Below, in pieces: positions 1 to 8,365 of a stretch of DNA of 64,000 nt; position 1 is the stretch's first letter, and every line of letters begins with the position of its first letter. The DNA is taken from the NCBI RefSeq assembly GCF_000739935.1, contig NZ_BBJU01000007.1, forward strand, positions 1 through 64,000, given 5' to 3'. Below the pieces are notes generated by a model that was given only the letters and a program-made list of their open reading frames with translations, was not told where the DNA came from and did no database searches. The position numbers and the translations under genes were made by a program. The stretch comes from Agrobacterium rubi TR3 = NBRC 13261 (GTDB taxonomy: Bacteria > Pseudomonadota > Alphaproteobacteria > Rhizobiales > Rhizobiaceae).

Positions 1-684
1 CGGCTACGGGTTGCTGTACGGGTCCCGCGATACGCAAGACGGATTTTCCGCTCCTGAATTGGTCCAGCACCTGTTGCCTTGACAGGATGTTTTCGAGATC
101 AGGATCATCTGACAAGCACACCGGCACGATCAATTTCGACATCGTATCGAAATCTATGAACTTCCAGCCGGACTCACCTGAGCCGTCGCCGATCAATCAT
201 GCCGGAAAGATTTTTTCCCACGAAGATCAAAATGGTATTGTTCGGTGGCGACGAAGAGTGCTGCAGACGTATCGCCAACCACGATCAGATCACCATGGTT
301 ATATTCGCCCCAAAAAAATTCATCTACGACCATGTCGCCGCAAACATACACCTGTTGCCCGCCTAAAATGGCATTCTTTGACCGCAGATTGCCTTTGACG
401 ATAATACCGGGTGCGCCGTCCGTATCATTGTTCCCGATCCAGCTGTCGACTGTCAGGTTGCCTTCTACGAAAATGAGAAAAATCCAGGTGTCGTCCGACA
501 GTTAACCCGCTGTGATGTTCGATAGATTATCGAGATCGAGTGCCGAGACATGCGCATCACCCTGAATATATATGACGTTTTCGTCGTCATATTCTCGTTT
601 GAGGTTGTTGCGGCTCTTTGCCCAGCAATCATCCGGAAGCAGATGCTGTATCTGTCCAAATGACACGATTTCAATATTTTGCAC
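1..684 (-). pseudogene. Broken gene of unknown function (nonsense plus frameshift)
   Basis: On the minus strand a reading frame starts at 684 (MQNIEIVSF...) and reaches a TAA at 502-504 after 60 codons. The same frame then stays open for another 102 codons to a TGA at 193-195, with protein-like sequence (...VEGNLTVDSWIGNN..., ...VYVCGDMVVDEFFWGEYNHG...). Near 187-197 the coding signal moves to another frame (...WKFIDFDTMSKLIVPVCL...) and runs off the left edge. At least one nonsense mutation and one frameshift are therefore present. The middle part repeats a short hydrophobic pattern (VxGNL, VYVCGDMVV, DLIVVGD) that suggests a right-handed beta-helix, as in bactofilin-like proteins, but I cannot name the family. 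The gene appears dead and is incomplete in this window. Confidence 0.6.
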
Positions 685-1015
685 TTCTCAACTCATAAAT
701 TAAGTTTGAAAAATGCGGTCAAGATAATGCTTGAGGATACGATTGACCAGTAGTCTAAAGATACTACAGAGCTCACCTCGGTGCCGCCGCAGGGCAAATC
801 GGCAATTCTCCCAACGTAACTTCTGACATACAATTACATAAAGGCCAGGAACTTCGATCGGCGACAGCTAGCGCTGAACATTGATACCCCCTCGCTCTGG
901 TCGGTACGCTTAACGATCAGTCCCGACGGGGCCAGGAATGGCAGACAAAGTTTGCCCTCCATGGTGCTGATGGATACTCTGCCTTATTGAGGCGGAACAT
1001 CAGGCCCGCGGGGTC
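685..1015. other. Gene-free stretch
   Basis: This interval lies between the broken gene start at 684 and the stop of the GGDEF-EAL gene. I see no convincing gene, RNA or terminator. A short open minus-strand stretch around 865-975 reads like protein (...LPFLAPSGLIVKRTD...) but has no start context and no family I recognise. It may be another remnant in this decayed border. Confidence 0.4.
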
Positions 1016-2740
1016 CTAGCTTGCGACGGGCCAGATTTTTTGCGGGGGCAAGGTGGTCGGTTCCAGAATATCGACAATCTTGCGAAACGGCATGGGTTTT
1101 CCATAGAGGTAGCCCTGACCAAAACAGCAGCCAAGTTGGATGAGTGTCCGCTCCTGCTCGAGCGTCTCGATCCCTTCTACGATCGTCTTGAGACCCATTT
1201 CATGGCTCAAGCCAATCAACGCGCGCGTAATCGCGATATCACCCGGCTTTTCGTTGATATTTTGCACGAAACTACGGTCAATCTTGAGGGTAGTGATCGG
1301 ATAGCGCTGCAACGAACTCAAGGAAGCGTACCCCGTTCCAAAGTCATCAAACGCAATTCCAACACCTAGATCACGAGCCAACGTCATGGCGTCAAAGGAG
1401 CGATCATCATCTGCGAGTGCGATGGTCTCTGTGACCTCAAGCTCAAATTTGTCTGCTTTCACAGAATGGCGCTGAAGAGCATCTGCAATTTTGTGAATCA
1501 AGTTCGGAGCGCGCAGCTGGCCTGGGAATAGGTTGACGCTCACCTTGATGTCATGGCCGTTCGCCCGCAATTCGCCAGCGCGTTCGGCGGCTTTGTCTAG
1601 CGTCCACCACCCGATCTCTAGCGCCAACGTACTCTGGTCCAACGCTGGAAGAAATGCCCCTGGCGAAAGCAGGCCCCTTTGTGGATGGTGCCAGCGTAGC
1701 AAAGCCTCAAGCCCGACAATTCTCTTGTCCAGAAGGTTTACCTGAGGCTGATAGAATAATTCCAGTTCGCCGCCACGCAGTGCTTGAAGTAATTCATCAC
1801 GAAGCTCGCGGCGCGCAGCGGTTTCACTGCGCATCGTGGGGTCGTAAAGTCGGATAACGTTTCCGCCTTCCGCCTTGGCTCGATACAATGCGAAATCGGC
1901 GCTTGCTAATAGCTCTTCGGTGTCAGTTCCATGAGAAGGAGCAAGCGCGATGCCAATGCTTGTTCCTATCTCGTGGATTTGTCCTCCCAAGTCGAACGGT
2001 TTACGCAATGTTTTAAGAACTGCTTGCGCCAGCGCGTGCGCTTCTATCGGGTCGTTGACACCTTGAAGGAGCAAAGCGAATTCATCACCTCCAATGCGAG
2101 CAACATGGGTGTTGCGACCAAGCATATTAGGAAGACGGACGCCGATAGCTTCAAGCAGGCAATCGCCGGCTACATGTCCGTGGGTGTCATTGACCTCCTT
2201 AAACCCGTCCAGGTCGAGGAGAATGATCGAGGCTGCACTGCCGCTCTCTAGGCATTCCGAAAGAAGGGTAGAAAACCCATGGCGATTTAAAAGCCCTGTC
2301 AGCGTGTCCTGACTGGCGAGTCGCAACAACTTAACTTCTCGTTCCCGCCGATCGCTAATGTCTGTGATGATAGCGCCAGCACAAAACCCTCTTTTGCCGC
2401 TCCAGACAGAAAGAGTGATCTCAATGGGAAACTCGGTACCGTCTTTCTTCAGAGCGGAAACTTCGACCGGCCGTCCTCCAAGGTGCGGAGCCTGCCCCCC
2501 AGCCACTCGCTGCAGTCCGGCCATATGGGCGCCCCGCAGTCGCTCCGGAATTATGATCATGATCGGTTGCCCGATCATCTCGGATTGCTCGTAGCCAAAC
2601 AACTTGCATGCAGACGGATTGGCGAACTCGATATCGCCTTTACTGTCAATTGACAGCAGGGATAGGTTCGTTGCTTTTGCAAACTGTGCAATAGTAAACG
2701 CGACCTGCCGGCTGGTTCTTGCGACTATTGGAGTTGACAT
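1016..2740 (-). CDS. PAS-GGDEF-EAL cyclic-di-GMP signalling protein
   Basis: This 574-residue cytoplasmic protein is predicted to make and/or degrade cyclic di-GMP. A PAS sensor domain spans about residues 20-130, a GGDEF domain about 140-300 and an EAL domain about 315-560. The GGDEF signature is intact at 217-221 (RIGGDEF). The EAL signature is EALLRW at 345-350, and further EAL catalytic motifs are present (LEVTE, DDFGTG, KIDRSF, VEGIET, QGYLYG), so phosphodiesterase activity is plausible. The usual inhibitory RxxD site just upstream of GGDEF is not visible. There are no membrane segments, so the PAS domain probably senses an intracellular cue. The gene stands alone, with decayed sequence on both sides. 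Which activity dominates cannot be told from sequence. Confidence 0.92.
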   Translation of the reverse strand: MSTPIVARTSRQVAFTIAQFAKATNLSLLSIDSKGDIEFANPSACKLFGYEQSEMIGQPIMIIIPERLRGAHMAGLQRVAGGQAPHLGGRPVEVSALKKDGTEFPIEITLSVWSGKRGFCAGAIITDISDRREREVKLLRLASQDTLTGLLNRHGFSTLLSECLESGSAASIILLDLDGFKEVNDTHGHVAGDCLLEAIGVRLPNMLGRNTHVARIGGDEFALLLQGVNDPIEAHALAQAVLKTLRKPFDLGGQIHEIGTSIGIALAPSHGTDTEELLASADFALYRAKAEGGNVIRLYDPTMRSETAARRELRDELLQALRGGELELFYQPQVNLLDKRIVGLEALLRWHHPQRGLLSPGAFLPALDQSTLALEIGWWTLDKAAERAGELRANGHDIKVSVNLFPGQLRAPNLIHKIADALQRHSVKADKFELEVTETIALADDDRSFDAMTLARDLGVGIAFDDFGTGYASLSSLQRYPITTLKIDRSFVQNINEKPGDIAITRALIGLSHEMGLKTIVEGIETLEQERTLIQLGCCFGQGYLYGKPMPFRKIVDILEPTTLPPQKIWPVAS

Positions 2741-2807
2741 TGGTAAGGGTGGCCCCAGAATGTTGCGGCGGGACTAACTTGTGATTGTAAAGCTATGTAA
2801 TGTTGCC

Positions 2808-3005
2808 CTACATTAGTGAAGTTTCCTTTAATGTTTTAGATAAACCGACACGACAGGCAAGAACAAAGATGTCTTGTTCCACAGTGTTGTCCCGATTTTC
2901 CACCATGGCTTGGATGCATTCTGCAGATTTGCGGCCCTGATCAGCCTGGGTCAACGGCAAGGTTTTGGAATAGCGGATCGCGGGTTTGGTCAGCCGTTTG
3001 AATAA
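2808..3005 (-). pseudogene. Remnant resembling the C-terminus of a LacI-family regulator
   Basis: The gap between the GGDEF-EAL gene and the lacI-type gene holds an open minus-strand stretch of about 65 codons, bounded by stops at 3006-3008 and 2808-2810. It has no start codon context. It reads ...LPLTQADQGRKSAECI..., then ...QDIFVLACRVGLSKT. The order 'LTQxxxxxGRxxAExI', acidic linker, 'xxxLxCRxxxxxST' is what the last 50 residues of LacI-family effector-binding domains look like. I infer a leftover of a second regulator. The resemblance was judged by eye only. Confidence 0.4.
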
Positions 3006-3068
3006 TTATTTTGTACGCTTTGCGGAATGAGAAGTGGCAGAATAACGGGTGGATCAATAGAAATTTAA

Positions 3069-4094
3069 TTATAGTTCCTCTGCGCCGATAAATATCGGCG
3101 GGATTTCCACAAGCAACTCAGTTGCCGTGCCCTCATCTATAATTTTGAATACGGCGTCCAACATGCCTTGAACATCCTGCCGAACCATTTCGATTTCATC
3201 TCCCAGCAATGCGGCAAAGGGATCCCAGTCGAAGCAGCCGATAACCGGCGTGCGGTCTTGATAGTATCCGGATCGTTTGATCCAGCGCATCACGCCTTCC
3301 AGCGAGATGGTTGAGTTTACGAACATCCCGCTGGGCAGCGGATCACCAGATGCTGCAAGGGCCTGAAGGGAGTTTTCGGCTTTCTCCGGCGCGTAACCGG
3401 AGGCAAGGATATGGGTGTCATCGACGGGAATGCCGATGTGGTCATGGGCCGCGCGAAATCCACGGACACGCTCGGCGGTATTGTGGTCAGTGGCGCGACC
3501 GCCGATAAAAAGCAGGGGTTGGGCTGAGCCCAGCTTGCGTTTGCTATTGGCGAGAATTCGCCGGGTCAGTTCGTATGCGCCACCAAAGTTGTCGGAAATG
3601 ATCGATGGTGCCTTGCTGCCTGGAAGGTCGAGATTGAGACTCCGCGCGCCTGCCTGATTGCAGAGATCGCTGATGCGATCCGGGTCAGTCGCTCCGGTCG
3701 AGATCAGCCATTCGACCTGATATGACAAAAGTGTTTGGGCTGCTTCGATCTCGAGCGCAGGATCGCGCCGCGTGCAGGTGATGATGGGAAAAAGGCCGCG
3801 TTCTCGCGCCATCGTCTCAAACGTTTCCACAATGGATCCAAAATAACGATTATCGTATTTTGGTACGATCATGCCGACAATATGGGATTTCTCTCGGCGC
3901 AACAGGCTGGCCTGCATGTTGACTGCATAGCCCTGTTCCTTGGCGATCTGGGTGATCTTCTCGGCCAGATTGCTGCTGATCCGGCGCTTCTTCCAGTTGC
4001 CATTGAGTACAGCACTGACTGCGCTGGCCGAGGTCTCCGCAAGTGCGGCCAGATCATAGATCGTCGTCTTTTTTGCCGGCTTGTCGCGATTCAT
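3069..4094 (-). CDS. LacI-family repressor of the pentitol operon
   Basis: This 341-residue DNA-binding regulator has an N-terminal LacI helix-turn-helix (TIYDLAALAETSASAVSAVL, residues about 10-30, with the hinge following) and a periplasmic-binding-protein-like effector domain from about residue 65 (IVGMIVPKYDNRYFGSIVE). The frame is open upstream to 4352, but the start at 4094 is preferred because GGGGAGA lies just upstream and the product then begins a few residues before the HTH, as in the family. It is divergent from the sugar ABC operon starting at 4365. A 30-bp palindrome at 4154-4183 in the shared region is its likely operator. By family precedent it would repress transport and catabolism until a sugar or polyol binds. 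The ligand, probably ribitol or D-ribulose, is inferred from the operon. Confidence 0.9.
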   Translation of the reverse strand: MNRDKPAKKTTIYDLAALAETSASAVSAVLNGNWKKRRISSNLAEKITQIAKEQGYAVNMQASLLRREKSHIVGMIVPKYDNRYFGSIVETFETMARERGLFPIITCTRRDPALEIEAAQTLLSYQVEWLISTGATDPDRISDLCNQAGARSLNLDLPGSKAPSIISDNFGGAYELTRRILANSKRKLGSAQPLLFIGGRATDHNTAERVRGFRAAHDHIGIPVDDTHILASGYAPEKAENSLQALAASGDPLPSGMFVNSTISLEGVMRWIKRSGYYQDRTPVIGCFDWDPFAALLGDEIEMVRQDVQGMLDAVFKIIDEGTATELLVEIPPIFIGAEEL

Positions 4095-4120
4095 TTTTGT
4101 CTCCCCTTTCAAACACAGTC

Positions 4121-4149
4121 TTGACATCAATACGCCGATGGAGCAATAT
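4121..4149 (+). promoter_or_regulatory. Predicted sigma-70-type promoter of the pentitol operon
   Basis: TTGACA (4121-4126) is followed after 17 bases by CAATAT (4144-4149). This would start transcription at about 4155-4158, inside the palindrome at 4154-4183, leaving a leader of roughly 200 nt before the binding-protein start at 4365. The -35 is a perfect consensus match and the -10 matches 5 of 6. Confidence 0.6.
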
Positions 4150-4153
4150 GCTT

Positions 4154-4183
4154 CATCGATTGAGCATAGATGCGCAATCGATG
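4154..4183. promoter_or_regulatory. 30-bp palindromic operator, likely for the LacI repressor
   Basis: CATCGATTG (4154-4162) is mirrored by CAATCGATG (4175-4183). The interior also pairs (GCAT...ATGC), giving 13 of 15 matching positions per half. It lies in the divergent region between repressor and operon and overlaps the predicted transcription start, the classical place for a blocking operator. Confidence 0.65.
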
Positions 4184-4364
4184 TTATTGGTTGACTGTGG
4201 AGGGTCGGCCGGGAGGCATCCGAGTTCATTTCCAGATTGTAGCGCCGGGAAACACCCTGGAAGCAGTTGATCGAAGTTCTGCTGTGCGTGGCAGCAACGG
4301 ACGAGGTTTGGAGAAACCGGAACGCGTCTCTCGGTAAGAATTTTGAATTCAAAAGGAGGAGACT

Positions 4365-5411
4365 ATGAGACTTCGTTCAATGATGGTGATGTCGGTTGCT
4401 GCTTGTGCAGTGTTTGCAGGCTCTGCCTACGCACAGGAGGCGGCTACCGTCGCGTTCTTGATGCCGGATCAGGCCTCAACACGCTATGAAAATCACGACT
4501 ATCCAGGCTTCAAGGCCGAGATGTCGAAACTTTGCGCAAAATGCTCGCTGGTCTACCAGAATGCCAATGGCGATGCGGCACTTCAGCAGCAGCAGTTCAA
4601 CTCAGTCATCGCTCAGGGCGCCAAGGTGATCGTACTGGACCCGGTCGATTCCGCTGCCGCTGCTGCTCTGGTGGAAATTGCGCAGTCGCAAGAGGTCAAG
4701 GTCATTGCCTATGACCGCCCCATTCCAGCCAAGCCGGCAGATTATTACGTTTCCTTCGACAATCAGGGCATCGGCGAGGCAATCGCCAAGTCGCTGGTTG
4801 CACATTTGAAGGCGACCGGAGTCCCGACGGGCGCAGGCGTGCTCCAGATAAACGGTTCGCCGACGGATGCCGCGGCGGGACTGATCCGCGACGGTGTTCA
4901 TCTGGGACTGAAGGACTCGGGCTACAAGACGCTGGCGGAATTCGACACGCCGGAGTGGGCACCGCCCAAGGCACAGGAATGGGCCGCTGGCCAGATCACC
5001 CGTTTCGGTGCCGATATCAAGGGCGTTGTTGCGGCGAATGACGGTACGGGCGGCGGTGCGATTGCTGCCTTCAAGGCGGCTGGTGTCAATCCTGTCCCAC
5101 CGGTGACCGGCAATGACGCGACGATTGCGGCGCTGCAACTCGTTATTTCCGGTGATCAATACAATACGATCTCCAAGCCTTCGGAAATCGTTGCCGCTGC
5201 TGCCGCTAAAGTGGCGGTCCAGTTTCTGAAGGGCGAGAAGCCGGAGGCCAAAACCTCTCTATACGACACGCCGTCCGAGCTCTTCATTCCAGCCGTTGTC
5301 ACAGCTGAAAACATCAAGGCGGAAATCTTCGACAAGAAGATTCAGACCGTTCAGGAGGTTTGCACCGGCGAATATCTCACTGGCTGCAAGAAGCTTGGGA
5401 TCACGCAGTAA
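4365..5411 (+). CDS. Periplasmic sugar/polyol-binding protein (ABC importer)
   Basis: This 348-residue protein has a clear signal peptide (MRLRSMMVMSVAACAVFAGSAYA, residues 1-23) and a type-I periplasmic-binding fold (family 4, xylose/ribose type): VAFLMPD at the first strand, VIVLDPVDS, and VAANDGTGGGA in the second lobe. It would capture the substrate and deliver it to the permease encoded two genes downstream. AGGAGGAG precedes the ATG. It is the first gene of a five-gene operon whose later members encode a ribitol-type dehydrogenase and a pentulose kinase, so the ligand is probably a pentitol. The cysteine pair in CAKCS and the C-terminal cysteines (CTGEYLTGC) are unusual for the family and could form disulfides. 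Confidence 0.92.
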   Translation: MRLRSMMVMSVAACAVFAGSAYAQEAATVAFLMPDQASTRYENHDYPGFKAEMSKLCAKCSLVYQNANGDAALQQQQFNSVIAQGAKVIVLDPVDSAAAAALVEIAQSQEVKVIAYDRPIPAKPADYYVSFDNQGIGEAIAKSLVAHLKATGVPTGAGVLQINGSPTDAAAGLIRDGVHLGLKDSGYKTLAEFDTPEWAPPKAQEWAAGQITRFGADIKGVVAANDGTGGGAIAAFKAAGVNPVPPVTGNDATIAALQLVISGDQYNTISKPSEIVAAAAAKVAVQFLKGEKPEAKTSLYDTPSELFIPAVVTAENIKAEIFDKKIQTVQEVCTGEYLTGCKKLGITQ

Positions 5412-5430
5412 CAGTCCTCCAATTTGTCTG

Positions 5431-5450
5431 GTCGGGTGTCTGTACCCGAC
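5431..5450 (+). other. RNA hairpin after the binding-protein gene
   Basis: GTCGGGT (5431-5437) pairs with ACCCGAC (5444-5450) across a 6-base loop, in the 75-nt gap between the binding-protein and ATPase genes. There is no T-run, so it is more likely an mRNA-stabilising or attenuating structure that keeps binding-protein expression above that of its partners, a common arrangement in importer operons. Confidence 0.45.
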
Positions 5451-5486
5451 TGGACATATCCGCGAACCTGAAAAGAGCGTCATCTC

Positions 5487-6305
5487 ATGGTGCAAGAAGA
5501 TACAAACGTCCCTGAGAAGGGGAGCACACTTCTCAGATTGAGCAAAATTTCCAAAAAATTCGGTGCGGTGTCGGCACTGACCGATATCGACCTGGAAGTG
5601 CGGGCTGGCGAGGTCGTTGCGCTGGTGGGCGATAACGGTGCGGGCAAATCGACATTGGTCAAGGTGCTAGCGGGCGTTCATCAACCGACGTCAGGGACAA
5701 TTGAATTCTGTGGGCAGAATGTCTCGCTCGATAGTCCGAGCCGCGCGCTGGAACTCGGGATTGCGACAGTCTTCCAGGATCTGGCGCTCTGCGAGAACCT
5801 CGATGTCGTTGCCAATCTTTTTCTTGGCCACGAAATGTCGCCCTGGAACCTCGACGAAGTCGCCATGGAGGTCCGCGCCTGGACGCTTCTGAAGGAGCTG
5901 GCGGCCCGCATTCCCTCGGTGCGAGAACCTATCGCCTCATTATCCGGCGGGCAGCGCCAGACGGTTGCCATTGCGCGCTCGCTGCTCCTGGACCCCAAAA
6001 TCATCATGCTGGACGAGCCGACGGCAGCTCTTGGTGTGGCGCAAACCGCCGAGGTGTTGAACCTGATCGAGCGTGTGCGTGATCGCGGCCTGGGCGTCAT
6101 CATTATCAGTCACAATATGGAAGACGTGCGCGCCGTTGCTGACCGTATCGTCGTCCTGCGGCTGGGACGCAACAACGGTGTCTTCGAGCCGGACGCCTCC
6201 AATCAGGAGCTCGTCGCATCCATCACCGGTGCGACCGAAAACTCGGTCTCGCGTCGCAATGAGCGCAAAACCGGACATACGGAAACGACCGGGAGCACCC
6301 TATGA
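5487..6305 (+). CDS. Sugar ABC transporter ATP-binding protein
   Basis: This 272-residue ATPase powers the importer. The Walker A motif is GDNGAGKST (about residues 50-58), the Q-loop region is FQDLAL, the signature is LSGGQRQ, and Walker B is IIMLDEPTAALG, followed by the H-loop ISHNM. It contains a single nucleotide-binding domain, unlike the double RbsA/XylG ATPases, and resembles the FrcA (fructose) type of rhizobia, so it should act as a homodimer. The frame overlaps the permease gene by 4 nt (ATGA), implying coupled translation. Confidence 0.92.
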   Translation: MVQEDTNVPEKGSTLLRLSKISKKFGAVSALTDIDLEVRAGEVVALVGDNGAGKSTLVKVLAGVHQPTSGTIEFCGQNVSLDSPSRALELGIATVFQDLALCENLDVVANLFLGHEMSPWNLDEVAMEVRAWTLLKELAARIPSVREPIASLSGGQRQTVAIARSLLLDPKIIMLDEPTAALGVAQTAEVLNLIERVRDRGLGVIIISHNMEDVRAVADRIVVLRLGRNNGVFEPDASNQELVASITGATENSVSRRNERKTGHTETTGSTL

Positions 6306-7564
6306 GCCAGAATATGTCGAACAATACGTCCAGCAAAGCATCAGCTCTCGATCGCAGCGATGTTCGCGTCGAGCATGATGACGGCATATCGGGAATGGTT
6401 CGCGGTTTCTTCAATCGCGTGCGCTCCGGCGATCTCGGCATGTTGCCCGTGGCGGTTGGCCTGATTGTCATCTCTACGGTGTTCAGCATCCTCAATCCGG
6501 TTTTTCTGGCTCCGAACAACCTTGTCAATCTGCTGTTCGATTGTGCCACTGTCGGCATCATTTCGCTTGGCATCGTCTGCGTACTTTTGCTTGGAGAGAT
6601 CGACCTGTCTGTTGGCTCGATGAGCGGACTGTCGTCCGCCATCATCGGCGTATTGTGGGTCAACACTGGCTTGCCAATCACGGTCGCGATTTTCGCGGCA
6701 CTTGTTTTTGGTGCGCTGGTCGGCGCGCTCTATTCCCTGATGTACAACCGCTTGGGAATGCCAAGTTTCGTCGCAACGCTTGCAGGACTGCTGGCCTTGC
6801 TCGGCTTGCAGCTTTACATCCTCGGCCCGACGGGGAGCATCAATCTTCCCTATGCCTCGCCACTGGTGCGTTTCGGTCAGATTCTGGTGATGCCGGATTG
6901 GCTGTCGTATTCGCTGGCTCTCATGCCAGGCCTGGTGCTTGTCGTCACGGGCTATCTTGTTCGTCAGCGTCGTCTATCGGTCAATTTGTCTGCACAGCCG
7001 CTTAGCAGCTTGGTGATCAAAGCTGTCGCGCTGACGGTGATTTTTGAATTCGCAGTCTACTATCTGAATCTTGGCCGCGGCGTGCCTTACATGTTCGGCC
7101 TTTTCGTCGCATTGGCCGTCATTCTCAACTATGCGCTGACCAAGACACAATGGGGTCGATCAATGTTTGCCGTCGGTGGCAACAGGGAGGCGGCCCGTCG
7201 CTCCGGCATCAATGTTAGACGGATTTATATGAGCGCTTTCATGTTGTGCTCAACACTTGGCGCTTTGGGCGGTGTGCTGTCAGCTTCGCGCCTTGCTTCG
7301 TCCAGCCAGCAGGCCGGTACCGGTGACGTGAACCTGAATGCAATCGCGGCAGCCGTGATCGGCGGTACCAGCCTTTTCGGCGGGCGTGGCAGCGCTTACT
7401 CGGCACTGCTGGGCATCATCGTCATCCAGGCCATTTCCAATGGTCTCACCTTGCTCAACCTCAACTCATCGCTGCGCTACATGATAACCGGGGCAGTGCT
7501 TGCAATCGCCGTCATTGTCGATTCGCTGGCACGCCGATCCCGCGTCAGTCATGGCCGCGCCTAA
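6302..7564 (+). CDS. Sugar ABC transporter permease (RbsC/XylH/FrcC family)
   Basis: This 420-residue inner-membrane protein has about 10-12 hydrophobic segments and the branched-chain/ribose permease fold. Typical motifs are CVLLLGEIDLSVGSMSGLSS, the cytoplasmic coupling region (GRSMFAVGGNREAARRSGIN), and AAAVIGGTSLFGGRGSAYSA near the C-terminus. The first 45 residues are polar and rich in Ser/Asn/Asp, a cytoplasmic extension. It starts within the last codons of the ATPase gene and presumably forms a homodimeric channel with two copies of that ATPase. Confidence 0.92.
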   Translation: MSQNMSNNTSSKASALDRSDVRVEHDDGISGMVRGFFNRVRSGDLGMLPVAVGLIVISTVFSILNPVFLAPNNLVNLLFDCATVGIISLGIVCVLLLGEIDLSVGSMSGLSSAIIGVLWVNTGLPITVAIFAALVFGALVGALYSLMYNRLGMPSFVATLAGLLALLGLQLYILGPTGSINLPYASPLVRFGQILVMPDWLSYSLALMPGLVLVVTGYLVRQRRLSVNLSAQPLSSLVIKAVALTVIFEFAVYYLNLGRGVPYMFGLFVALAVILNYALTKTQWGRSMFAVGGNREAARRSGINVRRIYMSAFMLCSTLGALGGVLSASRLASSSQQAGTGDVNLNAIAAAVIGGTSLFGGRGSAYSALLGIIVIQAISNGLTLLNLNSSLRYMITGAVLAIAVIVDSLARRSRVSHGRA

Positions 7565-7585
7565 TACCATATTGGAGGAAATCTG

Positions 7586-8314
7586 ATGGCTGAACTCATG
7601 AAGGGTAAAGTTGCCGCTATAACGGGTGCCGCATCGGGCATTGGTCTGGAATGCGCCCGCACTCTGCTGGCCGAAGGCGCAATCGTCGTATTGATCGACC
7701 GCGCCAAGGACAAACTGGAGGCGCTGTGTGCCGAACTCGGGGACAGAGCCAAGCCTCTGGTGGTTGACCTACTGAATGGACCGGAAGTCTCTGCCATGCT
7801 GCCACGTATTTTGGAAGTTGCTGGCGGGCTCGACATTTTTCACGCCAATGCCGGTGCGTATGTCGGCGGACCGGTGGCTGAGGGCGATCCGGATGCTTGG
7901 GACCGTATGCTGAACCTCAACATCAACGCAGCCTTCCGCTCGGTGCATACGGTGCTTCCGCATATGATCGCTCAAAAGTCGGGCGACATCCTGTTCACCA
8001 GTTCGATTGCCGGCGTGGTTCCCGTCGTCTGGGAGCCGATTTACACGGCATCAAAGTTCGCAGTCCAGGCCTTCGTGCATTCCACCCGTCGCCAAGTGGC
8101 CCCACATGGCGTGCGTGTTGGGGCTGTGCTGCCCGGACCGGTGGTTACCGCATTGATCGATGATTGGCCAAAGGCCAAGCTGGAGGATGCGCTGGCCAAT
8201 GGCAGCCTGATGCAGCCCAAGGAAGTTGCGGATGCCGTTCTCTTCATGTTGTCGCGACCGCGCAACATTACCATCCGCGATCTCGTCATTCTGCCGAACA
8301 GCGTCGATCTTTGA
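7586..8314 (+). CDS. rbtD: Ribitol 2-dehydrogenase-like short-chain dehydrogenase
   Basis: This 242-residue cytoplasmic SDR would oxidise ribitol to D-ribulose with NAD+. The nucleotide-binding motif TGAASGIG is near residue 15, NANAG-type sequence appears as HANAG, and the catalytic set is S140, Y153 and K157 (YTASK). Segments such as [20 protein letters not shown] and the ending VILPNSVDL are, from memory, nearly the same as in the classical Klebsiella ribitol dehydrogenase, which is why I assign ribitol rather than a generic polyol. It sits 21 nt after the permease gene with GGAGG upstream, and is followed by the kinase that would use its product. Confidence 0.82.
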   Translation: MAELMKGKVAAITGAASGIGLECARTLLAEGAIVVLIDRAKDKLEALCAELGDRAKPLVVDLLNGPEVSAMLPRILEVAGGLDIFHANAGAYVGGPVAEGDPDAWDRMLNLNINAAFRSVHTVLPHMIAQKSGDILFTSSIAGVVPVVWEPIYTASKFAVQAFVHSTRRQVAPHGVRVGAVLPGPVVTALIDDWPKAKLEDALANGSLMQPKEVADAVLFMLSRPRNITIRDLVILPNSVDL

Positions 8315-8365
8315 TCGACGCCAACCACCATCTTTCGATCACAAGAGTTTTGAGGCCCAAGCACA

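Noticed and set aside
4094..4352. N-terminal extension of the LacI regulator starting at 4352
   Set aside because: The extra 86 residues lack any domain, cover the promoter and operator, and the ATG at 4094 has a good Shine-Dalgarno site.
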